Made by a program: the position numbers and the translations under genes. From Qipengyuania huizhouensis (GTDB lineage Bacteria > Pseudomonadota > Alphaproteobacteria > Sphingomonadales > Sphingomonadaceae): DNA of 64,000 nucleotides. The stretch lies in NCBI RefSeq assembly GCF_019711635.1, contig NZ_JAIGNT010000003.1, positions 124,001-188,000 of the forward strand, in the 5' to 3' direction. The notes under the pieces were generated by a model that ran no database searches, was not told the DNA's origin, and saw only the letters and a program-made list of their open reading frames with translations. Positions 21,559 through 29,856 of the stretch are shown here, one piece after another (within the stretch, counting starts at the first letter, position 1; every line of letters starts with the position of its first letter).

Positions 21559-22094
21559 TACTGCCAGGCGATTGTGCTTGCAGGCCCGCATACATGCTAA
21601 TGGAAGTGGACTGCTCACTAGTGAAATTTGGAAACATTCGGCCAATTGATAGGCAGCTTTTCGGTTATCTCCCACTGAAAGCTGCCAGTCGGTTTTCGGC
21701 CCCAAAGCAGTCAGATCGCTCTTGGCGATAGCAGCCGGTCAGCTAGGCGCCCTCAATTCGGTTGTTCGCCAGACAGTTTGCTCGTCCCAAAAGCTGATTT
21801 TCGTTCAGGTGGTATAGCAAAGCATTGCGGGACGTCGTTCGAGCAACATTTGCAAGTCTGGTGCACTCATCGAAAAGATAGATCCATGGTGCGAACGTAA
21901 GAAGCGGAGCGAACCGTTGCGACGCAGAGTCGGATATTGGAGGCCCTACCCTAGCCGACTGCTATTTAGCCAAAAATGGTGATTACCAACTGGCGCGGAG
22001 CAGATTTTCCGGGAAACTTTCTTCCCAAATCGAGATTCAGTCGTGGTCCCCGTATGATAACTGTGCCACCTGCGGGACATTGAGGAGAAAGTCG
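21559..22094. other. Gene-free stretch between usg and the KaiC-like gene
   Basis: No convincing gene in 536 bp. It contains a hairpin formed by GGCAGCTTT (near 21651) and AAAGCTGCC (ending at 21686), a dispersed-repeat copy (about 21683-21716), and related sequence further right. Base composition is visibly more AT-rich than the genes to the left. Confidence 0.6.
21651..21716. repeat. Dispersed degenerate repeat, copy B, with hairpin
   Basis: The core CGGCCCCAAAGCAGTC is shared with copies at about 25096, 26473 and (reverse complement) 31396. The left half folds as GGCAGCTTT-TCGGT against ACTGA-AAGCTGCC. Confidence 0.55.
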
Positions 22095-23531
22095 TTGGTT
22101 GGAAAGAATGACGATACGCGTGTCGCTACTGGCGTAACCGGTCTCGACGAAATCTTGCGTGGGGGCCTGCCGGAATCCAACCTGTATATGCTTCAAGGTG
22201 CACCCGGGGCTGGCAAAACGACTGCGGCACTTCAGTTCTTGCGCGCGGGAGTGGAAGCGGGCGACCGATGCATTTACGTAAGCCTGTCCCAGACTGCAGC
22301 CGAACTTGAGTCTATTGCGGTCTCACACGGCTGGACGCTTGACGGTATCCGCGTCGAGGAACTTTCATCTTCTGAAGCAATACATGCTGGTTCCGATCAA
22401 ACCATATTCCAAACAACTGAATTACGTCTCGACGAAACACGCAATGTTATTGAACAAGCGATCAACGAGTACCGGCCCCATAGACTGGTTTATGACTCAC
22501 TGCTCGAGATTCGCCTCATAACCGGTGATACTCCCCGGTTCAGGCGCGAACTTTTGGGATTCAAATCCTTTCTAGCTAAGCGAAACATTGTGGCGCTGTT
22601 GCTCGATACAAAGCGAGGCAGTGAAAGTGATGGCGCGGAAGTTGAGGGCATCGCCCACGGGGTTATCCGGATCGACAAGTCGCTAGACGACTATGGTCCG
22701 ATCCGCCGCCGTATCGAAGTTAGTAAAATGCGCGGCGTGCCTGTGGCTGATGGCTACCATGACATGGCAATCCGCGAAGGGGACGGCGTCATTGTCTTCC
22801 CTCGTATCGTGCCGGGAGATGCCCGGGAAGTCCCGGCACCCGAGCTCATAAAGTCAGGGGTGGAGAAACTCGATGAAATGTTTGGCGGTGGTCAGGAGGC
22901 AGGGACCACCACGCTCGTGATTGGTCAAGCGGGAACCGGCAAATCAACCATGGCGTCGCTCTACGCGACTGCAGCACTGAAACGAGGGGAAAGCGTCGCC
23001 CTTTTCCTATTCGAAGAGAGGTTGGAGACGTTTTTTCGGCGCTCCGAAGGCCTTGGCATGGACCTCCGTCAATTCCATGACGACGGTCGCCTGATCATCC
23101 GAGACTTCAATCCCAATGAGATTTCCCCGGGTGAGTTTGCTCAGATCGTTCAGACCATCGTGCAGGAGGAGGAAACTAGAGTTGTCGTAATCGACAGTTT
23201 CACCGGTTATCTCAATTCCCTGCCACATCGTGACAAGGCGGTCAGGGATATCCAATCGCTGCTTAAATTTCTCGCTCGTTCGGGCGTTTTGACGATGCTG
23301 ATCGTGGCACAGCACGGTCTCTTGGGTGAGAACGTTGACATCGATGTAGACGTAAGCTTCCTCGGCGATACTGTACTGCTTCTCCGCATAGAAGAAGACG
23401 AGGGTCGGTTGAGACGCAACATAACCGTGGTGAAAAAGCGGCACGGACCCCATGATCTCGATGTGCACGAACTCTTCATCAGCAGTTCGGGCATCTCTGT
23501 CGTTCCATACAATCCCTTGCCGGAGTCGTGA
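22095..23531 (+). CDS. KaiC-like double-domain ATPase
   Basis: A 478-residue RecA-superfamily ATPase with two tandem KaiC domains (about 5-235 and 240-475). Walker A motifs are GAPGAGKTT (35-43) and GQAGTGKST (277-285). The second domain keeps the glutamate pair (Glu307-Glu308 in FLFEER), whereas the matching place in the first reads SLSQT (Ser65-Gln66). I chose TTG 22095, since AGGAGA lies 6 bases upstream; TTG 22080 is an in-frame alternative. It overlaps the kinase gene by 4 bp. Cyanobacterial KaiC is a clock protein, but proteobacterial relatives next to kinases are better viewed as signalling ATPases. No kaiB gene is present. Confidence 0.9.
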   Translation: MVGKNDDTRVATGVTGLDEILRGGLPESNLYMLQGAPGAGKTTAALQFLRAGVEAGDRCIYVSLSQTAAELESIAVSHGWTLDGIRVEELSSSEAIHAGSDQTIFQTTELRLDETRNVIEQAINEYRPHRLVYDSLLEIRLITGDTPRFRRELLGFKSFLAKRNIVALLLDTKRGSESDGAEVEGIAHGVIRIDKSLDDYGPIRRRIEVSKMRGVPVADGYHDMAIREGDGVIVFPRIVPGDAREVPAPELIKSGVEKLDEMFGGGQEAGTTTLVIGQAGTGKSTMASLYATAALKRGESVALFLFEERLETFFRRSEGLGMDLRQFHDDGRLIIRDFNPNEISPGEFAQIVQTIVQEEETRVVVIDSFTGYLNSLPHRDKAVRDIQSLLKFLARSGVLTMLIVAQHGLLGENVDIDVDVSFLGDTVLLLRIEEDEGRLRRNITVVKKRHGPHDLDVHELFISSSGISVVPYNPLPES

Positions 23532-24565
23532 CAGACGATGGCGCAGGGCTCTTTGACGAGCCGCTGGGTCATGTGCTTGTTGTAGCGCCCTACCGGCGCG
23601 ATTCCAGTTATATAAGTCAATTGCTGGGTGAACAGCAGATCGACGTATCGATTGTCGACGACGCAAGCTTGGCGCAACATCTCGATTGGTCGACAAGCGT
23701 TCTAGTTGCAACGCATGAAGCGCTCTCGGATCACGTCATAGAGACTGTAGCGCAGCATCTGGAAGATCAGCCTGCCTGGTCGGAAATGCCAATCGTGGTA
23801 CTTCTCGATAGGGCTTCACCCAGCGACCGGATACGAGGAGCATTGGGAGTATCGTGGCCGCGTTCCCGGCTTTTGTTCTATCAACGCCCCGTGAGCGCCA
23901 TTGAACTCCTCAGCGGAATTCAATCGGCGCTTTTGATGCGCTCCCGGCAGCGAGAAGTCGGCAACTACGTCGAGCGCGAGGTCGAATTAAGACGAGAACT
24001 CAATCACCGCGTCAAAAACATCCTAGCTAGTGTGACGTCCATCTTCCAGATGACTATGCGTGGTTCAGAAAGTATTGATGAACTTAAGTCTGACTTCAGC
24101 GGTCGCTTGCGCGCCCTCACCGAAGTACATGGCGCTGTGTTCGAAGCAGCGACCAAACCCGTCCCGATCAGCGAAATCGTGGAGCTCACTTTCGCGCCTT
24201 ATCGGGTTGAGAAGAGCGACCGAATTATCCTCAAGGGACCCGAGATCATGCTGACCCATGAGGCGGCGACGACGCTCGCATTGTGTCTGCACGAATTGGC
24301 GACAAACGCCATAAAGTATGGTGCATTGTCAGTACCAGACGGCGAGGTCCGTTTTGATTGGAATATAGCTGGCGACAATGTGATAATGCGCTGGGAGGAG
24401 AGTTCGGGGCCCCCGGTAAGAAAACCTGAAAAATCAGGCTACGGGACCGGTTACATTAAATCTGCTTTGTCGAGTCTGTTCGGCGTTCCACCGAAGATCG
24501 AATTCCAGAGTGAAGGACTGCGTCTAGAGATAACAGGACCGGTTGATCGCATCCGGAGAAACTAA
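23528..24565 (+). CDS. HWE-family sensor histidine kinase with pseudo-receiver domain
   Basis: A 345-residue soluble kinase. Residues about 12-135 resemble a receiver fold (GHVLVVAPYRRDSSYISQLL, MPIVVLLDRAS) without an obvious phospho-acceptor aspartate. The kinase core follows: phospho-acceptor His160 in LNHRVKNILASV and the N-box LHELATNAIKYGAL of the HWE/HisKA_2 group. No membrane segment, so it is cytosolic. GTG start overlaps the KaiC-like stop (GTGA), which suggests the ATPase and kinase act together. The receiver gene 26 bp downstream is the likely phosphotransfer partner. Confidence 0.9.
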   Translation: MTDDGAGLFDEPLGHVLVVAPYRRDSSYISQLLGEQQIDVSIVDDASLAQHLDWSTSVLVATHEALSDHVIETVAQHLEDQPAWSEMPIVVLLDRASPSDRIRGALGVSWPRSRLLFYQRPVSAIELLSGIQSALLMRSRQREVGNYVEREVELRRELNHRVKNILASVTSIFQMTMRGSESIDELKSDFSGRLRALTEVHGAVFEAATKPVPISEIVELTFAPYRVEKSDRIILKGPEIMLTHEAATTLALCLHELATNAIKYGALSVPDGEVRFDWNIAGDNVIMRWEESSGPPVRKPEKSGYGTGYIKSALSSLFGVPPKIEFQSEGLRLEITGPVDRIRRN

Positions 24566-24591
24566 CGACACAAAGCTTCGTTGCATGCTTC

Positions 24592-24960
24592 ATGCTAGAA
24601 TCTACAAATAGGTCGCTCCGGGTGCTTTGTCTCGAAGATAACCCACTCATAGCCTTCCATCTTGAGCAGCTTATCGAAGACTTGGGTCATGTGCCCATGC
24701 TGACTCTCAGCAGTTTCAGCGAACTCAAGAAAGTCTCTGAGCTCTCTGCCGACTGTGCGCTCATTGATATCGATCTTGTAGATGGTCGGACTGGACCCGA
24801 AGCGGCGAAATGGCTCCGTGGGAAAGGAGTGCCATCCATATTTGTCACCGGACAAAGAGAGCTTGCCGAGGATTATGCGGACCGAGTGGTCGGTATTTTA
24901 AGTAAGCCTATCTCGCAGGAAGATTTGGAAGAAGCTTTGTCGATGATCAAACCGAATTAG
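24592..24960 (+). CDS. Single-domain response regulator
   Basis: A 122-residue receiver with no output domain. Acidic pocket Glu15-Asp16, phospho-acceptor Asp59 (ALIDIDLVDG), Thr86 in FVTG and Lys105 in LSKPIS are all present, so it should be phosphorylatable. It is the third gene of the KaiC-kinase-receiver unit. With no effector domain it probably works by protein contact, as in phosphorelays or HWE-kinase pathways; its target is not visible in the window. Confidence 0.9.
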   Translation: MLESTNRSLRVLCLEDNPLIAFHLEQLIEDLGHVPMLTLSSFSELKKVSELSADCALIDIDLVDGRTGPEAAKWLRGKGVPSIFVTGQRELAEDYADRVVGILSKPISQEDLEEALSMIKPN

Positions 24961-25014
24961 TTGCAGACGAGCTTCAGGTTGCCCGTCGGTGACGATCGGC
25001 AGGATTCCCTTAGT

Positions 25015-25115
25015 ACTCACTAGAGGTACAAAACAGACCGGCTTTCAGCTTCTGCTCGTCCCAAACTGGTTCCAAAGGCAGACTTCCCGCTTACGGCCCC
25101 AGAGCCGTCCGATCT
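25015..25115. repeat. Dispersed degenerate repeat, copy C
   Basis: Contains CCGCTTACGGCCCCAGAGCC, matching the shared core of copies B, D and E. It lies between the receiver gene and the convergent diguanylate cyclase gene. Confidence 0.5.
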
Positions 25116-25116
25116 T

Positions 25117-26274
25117 TCAGGCGGCCTTTTCCAGACCCGATCGGACCGATGAGCTCGTTTCCTCTCTACACACTTGGTTGCGCCCTCTCTTCTTGGCGCG
25201 ATAAAGTGCCTTGTCTGCTTGTTGGAAAGCAGTCTTCATATTTTGTCCGCCCCCAAAACTCGCGACTCCGAAACTCGCGCTGAGTGCTGCTTCCTCGCCG
25301 ATCGCAGGGTGACGGAATTGATGGAACTCCAATCGGATTGCTTCGGCAATGAGAGCGGCTTCTTCCTGAGGAGTATCGACTAAAAGAAGGGCAAATTCTT
25401 CCCCTCCCATACGACCCGCATAGTCGCCATAGAGCGTCAATATAAATGCAAAGGTTCGGATAACATCGTCTCCGACCTGGTGGCCGTGTACATCATTGAC
25501 CGTCTTGAAGCGGTCAATGTCGCACATAACGACCGAGCCCGCTACCTCTTCAACCTGTTTAGCGACCTCATCGAACATTCGGCGATTGAGGAGGCCGGTC
25601 AGATCGTCGTGCTCTGCCCGATGTTTGTGTAACGCGATGACGTTTGCCACGATCTTTGCGACCAGCAGGATGGCCAGACCCGAGGTCAGTAAGCTGAGCG
25701 CATTGATGAAAATGCTTTCGAATATATCTACGTTCATCACCTGAAACGGGGTTGGTTCGCCGAGCAGAAGAGGAAACATTGGAGCGCGGATCGCAACACC
25801 GATCATCGAACAGAAACAGAGAAGCAATAGGGCGTTGTCGATCAGACTTCGGTAGCGCTGGCGCATCTGGATCCGGATTGCCTCGTAAAAGATGTAAACG
25901 CCAGCAAGCTGGAAAGGGATGCATTGATAGAAAATGGGCGCTCCCGCTGGGATCATTAGCAAAGAAAGACCTATCAAGCCGGCAAATACCCATAGCTGCC
26001 TACCATTCGCGATTTCGAGCTTGAGGCTTTGCCGGATGGCATTGCCCGCACAAAGATAGGCTAGGGGAACCAGTAAGCTTATGGCTGCAATCCCCGCGTC
26101 GGACTGAGCTGCATAGCGGAAGACGAGCGTCTCCGCTCCGACGCAGGCAAGTGTCGCAGCGAGCCAAGCCAACGCCGAGCCAGCTTTCAAAGCGATGTGA
26201 ACAGCTACGCAGATGGCGGCTAGCGCGCTGAGTAAGCCGAACACGACTAGGTGGAGGTCCACCAGAATTTGCAT
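25117..26274 (-). CDS. Membrane-bound diguanylate cyclase (GGDEF)
   Basis: A 385-residue protein with six to seven membrane helices (about 5-210) and a C-terminal GGDEF domain (about 215-370) that makes cyclic di-GMP from two GTP. The active-site motif is GGEEF at 290-294, preceded by HDDLTGLLNRRMFDE and CDIDRFKTVND. The position of the inhibitory RxxD I-site reads LYGD, so product feedback may be absent. I place the start at ATG 26274; a TTG one codon upstream is less likely. It converges on the kinase-receiver unit. An NfrB-type protein at 45.7 kb carries a candidate c-di-GMP sensor domain. Confidence 0.92.
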   Translation of the reverse strand: MQILVDLHLVVFGLLSALAAICVAVHIALKAGSALAWLAATLACVGAETLVFRYAAQSDAGIAAISLLVPLAYLCAGNAIRQSLKLEIANGRQLWVFAGLIGLSLLMIPAGAPIFYQCIPFQLAGVYIFYEAIRIQMRQRYRSLIDNALLLLCFCSMIGVAIRAPMFPLLLGEPTPFQVMNVDIFESIFINALSLLTSGLAILLVAKIVANVIALHKHRAEHDDLTGLLNRRMFDEVAKQVEEVAGSVVMCDIDRFKTVNDVHGHQVGDDVIRTFAFILTLYGDYAGRMGGEEFALLLVDTPQEEAALIAEAIRLEFHQFRHPAIGEEAALSASFGVASFGGGQNMKTAFQQADKALYRAKKRGRNQVCREETSSSVRSGLEKAA

Positions 26275-26813
26275 CAATGCCCCCAGAATGCGGCCAAGAG
26301 TGCCGTCTAGATGAAAATGTTAAAGGCATTGTTTCTGCCAATCAAATCACAACAAGAAAGGCCAAGACCGCGGCGCCTTTGAGCTCTCGATACGCTTCGT
26401 GATTAGAGTAAACTGACGAAACAGTAACGTCCGCTTATGTCGAATTGCAGCTAAGAGCGGTCAGTCCGCTAGCGGCCCCAATTCTGCCAGGGGAATTCGG
26501 TGGGCATAGCCGAGATGCTATATGTCTGACGAGTTCGGTGAGGCTCGACAGCAGAAGCCTAGATAAATTCTCCAAATCTTACTGACTCGCTTCCTCGCTC
26601 CACCGATGCTTCGCCACAACGAGAATATAGCGCTCTGATACCAGTTCTTATCCAAGCACGCACTGGATCGTGCGCTCTCGATCCGGCGATCCTTCGATTG
26701 CCCATCTGATTTTGGAGCGTCCAAGGCGAATTGGCTGGATTTTTCCGGAGTTCTCTCGCACCTTCGGTGTGGCAATCGTTCCAAGGGGGGAGCGGTGCCA
26801 TGAGGGGGAATTC
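26275..26813. other. Gene-free stretch between diguanylate cyclase and secreted protein
   Basis: No gene I can support in 539 bp. It contains a dispersed-repeat copy at about 26455-26490 and the promoter regions of the two divergent neighbours. No rho-independent terminator seen. Confidence 0.55.
26455..26490. repeat. Dispersed degenerate repeat, copy D
   Basis: GCGGTCAGTCCGCTAGCGG continues into CCCCAA, matching the CCGCTT-CGGCCCCAA core of the other copies. Confidence 0.5.
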
Positions 26814-27506
26814 ATGTTTAAAGCCATTCTCGCGGCTTCGACCGCTCTCTTCGCCATGCCGCTTGCGGCTCAAGAGGCTCCGCTACCGGTTCAAGCCGTG
26901 CGAGCTCCGGAACAACCAGCCACGGTGCTTCCGGCAGGTACAGAAATCCCACTAGTGATGAGTCAGATGGTAACAACGAAAGGCCGCGGATGGGAGGAAG
27001 GTGACCAGTTCGGTTTGACTGTCGCTGCACCCGTTATGCTTGGTGAGTACGTTGTTATTCCGAAGGGCACCAAAGCCATTGGTCGCATCACCTGGCTGAC
27101 CAGCCGTGGTGCATTTGGGAAATCAGGCAAAATGGACATCGAGCTTGAGTATCTCGAAATGGGCGGGCGCCGCATCGACATTGACGGAACATACCGCCAG
27201 GAAGGTGACGGGGCAACGCTGGCAACGGTCGGTGGAGTGATCCTTGCAGGCGTTTTTGCTGGTTTCATCACTGGCAAGAGCGGCGTCATCCCGCAAGGTC
27301 GTGAACTTACGGCAACTTTGGAGGACGATCTACCCGTTGCGCTTCCTGAAGGTGCCAGCCTCGCGCCTAAGCCAGTGACGGCGACGTTCATTCCTGGCAG
27401 TCCGGAAGCAAATGCTGCCGCAGCAGCCGATGCTACAGAAGAAGCTACTCCGGTTCGGCCTCCAGCTGAGATTCGGATCCGTACTTCTGATGATGACAGC
27501 GATTAG
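26814..27506 (+). CDS. Secreted protein of unknown function
   Basis: A 230-residue protein with a signal peptide (MFKAILAASTALFAMPLAAQ, likely cut after AAQ). The body is beta-rich: PAGTEIPLVMSQMV, an EYVVIPKGTKAIGRI segment and a glycine-rich hydrophobic stretch (TVGGVILAGVFAGFITG, about residues 145-163). The acidic C-terminus ends in RTSDDDSD. The N-terminal motif resembles periplasmic beta-sandwich domains that begin with 'G T x I P L' strands, but I cannot assign a family. GAGGGGG precedes the ATG. Confidence 0.75.
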   Translation: MFKAILAASTALFAMPLAAQEAPLPVQAVRAPEQPATVLPAGTEIPLVMSQMVTTKGRGWEEGDQFGLTVAAPVMLGEYVVIPKGTKAIGRITWLTSRGAFGKSGKMDIELEYLEMGGRRIDIDGTYRQEGDGATLATVGGVILAGVFAGFITGKSGVIPQGRELTATLEDDLPVALPEGASLAPKPVTATFIPGSPEANAAAAADATEEATPVRPPAEIRIRTSDDDSD

Positions 27507-27552
27507 AGCCCACAACCGCTCTTTCCGGATGTAGCAACAACGCCGCGTGAAT

Positions 27553-27804
27553 TCACGCCATACCGCCAACGAAAGCGCTGACCTTGTGGCTGCGAATGAG
27601 CGCCATCCTCATCCGGCCTTTGCACCCGAACACCCGGCACATGGCGCGGCGTTCGACCTCGTCTAGATACAGTTGATCCGCCTTGCGCGCCTCCAGTTCG
27701 GCTTTCACCAGGTAACGGGACTGCCCGCACTTCCGGCACAGAAGCTCGAGCCGGTCGTCATCGGCAAGGTCGCTCACGCGCAGCCTGGTCTTCCAGCCAC
27801 TCAT
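27553..27804 (-). CDS. Small zinc-ribbon-like protein coupled to Y-family polymerase
   Basis: An 83-residue protein with four cysteines in two pairs: CRKC at 23-26, and a C-terminal CRVFGC. This suggests a zinc ribbon. The region between is helical and charged (LVKAELEARKADQLYLDEVE). I start it at ATG 27804, which overlaps the polymerase stop, so it is translationally coupled to a LexA-regulated polymerase. I do not recognise the family; a role as accessory factor in damage tolerance is inferred only from position. Confidence 0.7.
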   Translation of the reverse strand: MSGWKTRLRVSDLADDDRLELLCRKCGQSRYLVKAELEARKADQLYLDEVERRAMCRVFGCKGRMRMALIRSHKVSAFVGGMA

Positions 27805-29051
27805 CACCAGAAATCCTCGGCTGCGGGGATGCGGGTGTAGCTGATCTTCCCGCCGATATTGTCGAGGTTCTTGCGCGGGATGAAGCCGAGGCTCGCTACC
27901 GTCTTGCCGTATTTGGCATTGAGGCGATCGACGGCCTCGTTGATCCGCTCCCATTTGAGCCGTTCGCAATCGTCCTCCAGCAGGAAATCGAGCTGGCGCA
28001 CGTTCGCCGGCGACAGGTCGTAGAGATAGACCCCGACCTTGTAGGCAATCTCGCCCTTCCCGGTTTCGCTTTCGAGTTGCCGCCAGAGCGTGTTCAACCC
28101 TTCGAGCACCGCCTGGTCGTCATGCACAATGGGAAGACTGATGCTGCGCGCCCAGCGGCGATGCTTGAGCGAAAGGTGAAGGTTCAGGCCCGCCGCGTAG
28201 AAATACTCCCTCCTGAGCCGCCGGGCAGCCTTGATCAGCAGGAACCGGCAGACCTCCCGCGCTCGCGGCAGGGTGCGGCTGTCCGGTGGCAGGACACGCC
28301 CATGACCGAACATGCCGCGTTTCGATTCCGGCGCCCTGACATCGTAACCATGGAGCGCATACCAGAGCCGTTCGCCTGAGACATTGGACCACAGGCTGCG
28401 CATCTGCTTCGGACTGGTTCGATAGAGGTCTTCGACCGTGAAGATACCCGCCTTGGCGAGCCGCTGCTCCATGCGTGAACCAACGCCGGGGATATCCCCG
28501 AAGGCGGTAGCGAAAAGCGGGCCGGGCATGTCAGCCGGGTGCCAGACGGTCACCCCGTTCGGCTTGTCCATCTTGCAGGCGATCTTGGCCAGCTGGCGGT
28601 TGGCGGCAAAGCCTATCGAGCAGGTAATCTGGTCGCCGATATTCTCGCGAATGGTCGCCTTGATGCGCGCGGCGATGTCGTGCGGATCGCCGCGCTGGTC
28701 GGGATCAAGGTCGCAGGTGAGTTCGTCGATCGACTTGATGGCCGCAATCGGCACCACGCTTTCGATCTCGGACAGCAGCGCATTATGGGCGCGGCGATAC
28801 ATCGCGGGGGTTTGCGGAACCAGTATCAGGTCCGGGCAGATGCGCCGCGCCTCGCCGATGTCCATGACGTTGGACACGCCAAAGGCCTTGGCTTCTTTCG
28901 AACACGCAATGACCGTGCGGTTGCCGTCACCCTTGAAGGGGGTAACGCCTACAGGCCTGCCGCGAAGGTGCGGGTGGATTTGCTGTTCTACACTGGCGAA
29001 AAACCCGTCAAAATCGAGGTAGAGGCATTCGACAGTTTCTGGGCGGCGCAT
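27804..29051 (-). CDS. Y-family DNA polymerase (translesion)
   Basis: A 415-residue polymerase of the DinB/UmuC superfamily, for synthesis across damaged DNA. The catalytic acidic residues are in YLDFDGFFASVEQ and KSIDELTCDLD. The palm motif CSIGFAANRQLAKIACKMDK and the helix-hairpin-helix GDIPGVGSRMEQRLAKAGI follow. Near the C-terminus RQLDFLL resembles a beta-clamp-binding motif. It is longer than DinB (about 350) and has no UmuC C-terminal block, so it is best called a Y-family polymerase of an alphaproteobacterial type. Divergent from an SRAP gene, with a LexA box between them. Confidence 0.92.
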   Translation of the reverse strand: MRRPETVECLYLDFDGFFASVEQQIHPHLRGRPVGVTPFKGDGNRTVIACSKEAKAFGVSNVMDIGEARRICPDLILVPQTPAMYRRAHNALLSEIESVVPIAAIKSIDELTCDLDPDQRGDPHDIAARIKATIRENIGDQITCSIGFAANRQLAKIACKMDKPNGVTVWHPADMPGPLFATAFGDIPGVGSRMEQRLAKAGIFTVEDLYRTSPKQMRSLWSNVSGERLWYALHGYDVRAPESKRGMFGHGRVLPPDSRTLPRAREVCRFLLIKAARRLRREYFYAAGLNLHLSLKHRRWARSISLPIVHDDQAVLEGLNTLWRQLESETGKGEIAYKVGVYLYDLSPANVRQLDFLLEDDCERLKWERINEAVDRLNAKYGKTVASLGFIPRKNLDNIGGKISYTRIPAAEDFW

Positions 29052-29087
29052 GGGACTTGGTTCCGAATCGGTGGCGAACCTTTAGCA

Positions 29088-29102
29088 GAACATAAGCGGA
29101 AC
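29088..29102. promoter_or_regulatory. LexA (SOS) box
   Basis: GAAC-ATAAGCG-GAAC is an exact match to the alphaproteobacterial LexA site GAAC-N7-GAAC (GTTC-N7-GTTC on the other strand). It lies between the divergent starts of the Y-family polymerase (29051) and the SRAP gene (29150), so it can control both. Confidence 0.85.
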
Positions 29103-29149
29103 ACTATGGGAAGGTGATTTTGCATTCGCCGCGCAGTAGAAGATCAGAA

Positions 29150-29752
29150 ATGTGCAATCTCTATCGACTGGACAAGAGCGCTGGCGAGGTCGCCGAATGG
29201 TTCGCCGCTCGCAACGATATGGCCGGGGCCAATCTCGGAAGCGAGGTCTATCCCGGCTACCCCGGTGCTGTGATAGCAGGCGGAAGAGTGCGCTCGATGA
29301 TCTGGGGCTTCCCGCTCGTGCTCAAGAGCAAGAAGACCGGCAAGCCGCTGAAACCCAAGCCGGTCAACAATGCGCGCACCGACAAGCTCGACAGCTTCAT
29401 GTGGCGCTATAGCTTCGAGGAGCGGCGCTGCCTGATCCCGCTGACCGCATGGGCCGAGGCGGAGGGACCGAAAGGCGCGATGACGCGGACCTGGCTGAGG
29501 CTGCCCGATAAGCCGATTTTTGCCGCTGCGGGGATCTGGCGCGGCAGCGAAGAATGGGGCGAATGCTATTCGATGGTGATGACCGATGCGGTGGGTGCGG
29601 CGTCGGTGGTTCACAGCCGAATGCCGGTTATACTGCGCGCTGGAGACTACGAGAGATGGCAGGTCGGCACGCCGGAAGAGGCGAGGTCGCTGTGTGTCGG
29701 ATATTCGGGTGAGATTGCGGTCGAGCGTACGCAGGATAAGTGGCGGCGATAA
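29150..29752 (+). CDS. SOS response-associated peptidase (SRAP/YedK/HMCES family)
   Basis: A 200-residue SRAP protein, which covalently captures abasic sites in single-stranded DNA through Cys2. The catalytic set is visible: Cys2 in MCNLYRL, Asn in NNARTDKL, Glu in AWAEAEGPKG and His in VVHSRMPVIL. ATG 29150 is the only start that places Cys at position 2. Divergent from the translesion polymerase across the LexA box, so both should be induced by DNA damage. Confidence 0.95.
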   Translation: MCNLYRLDKSAGEVAEWFAARNDMAGANLGSEVYPGYPGAVIAGGRVRSMIWGFPLVLKSKKTGKPLKPKPVNNARTDKLDSFMWRYSFEERRCLIPLTAWAEAEGPKGAMTRTWLRLPDKPIFAAAGIWRGSEEWGECYSMVMTDAVGAASVVHSRMPVILRAGDYERWQVGTPEEARSLCVGYSGEIAVERTQDKWRR

Positions 29753-29856
29753 AGGTGTCCGCTATTTTTCGGCACCGTCGCTTTCCTACAATTCCCGATG
29801 CGGACTTGCGTTTATTTGCCGCGAGCCTGCCCTGGCGGGTTCAACGGAGGGAAATC

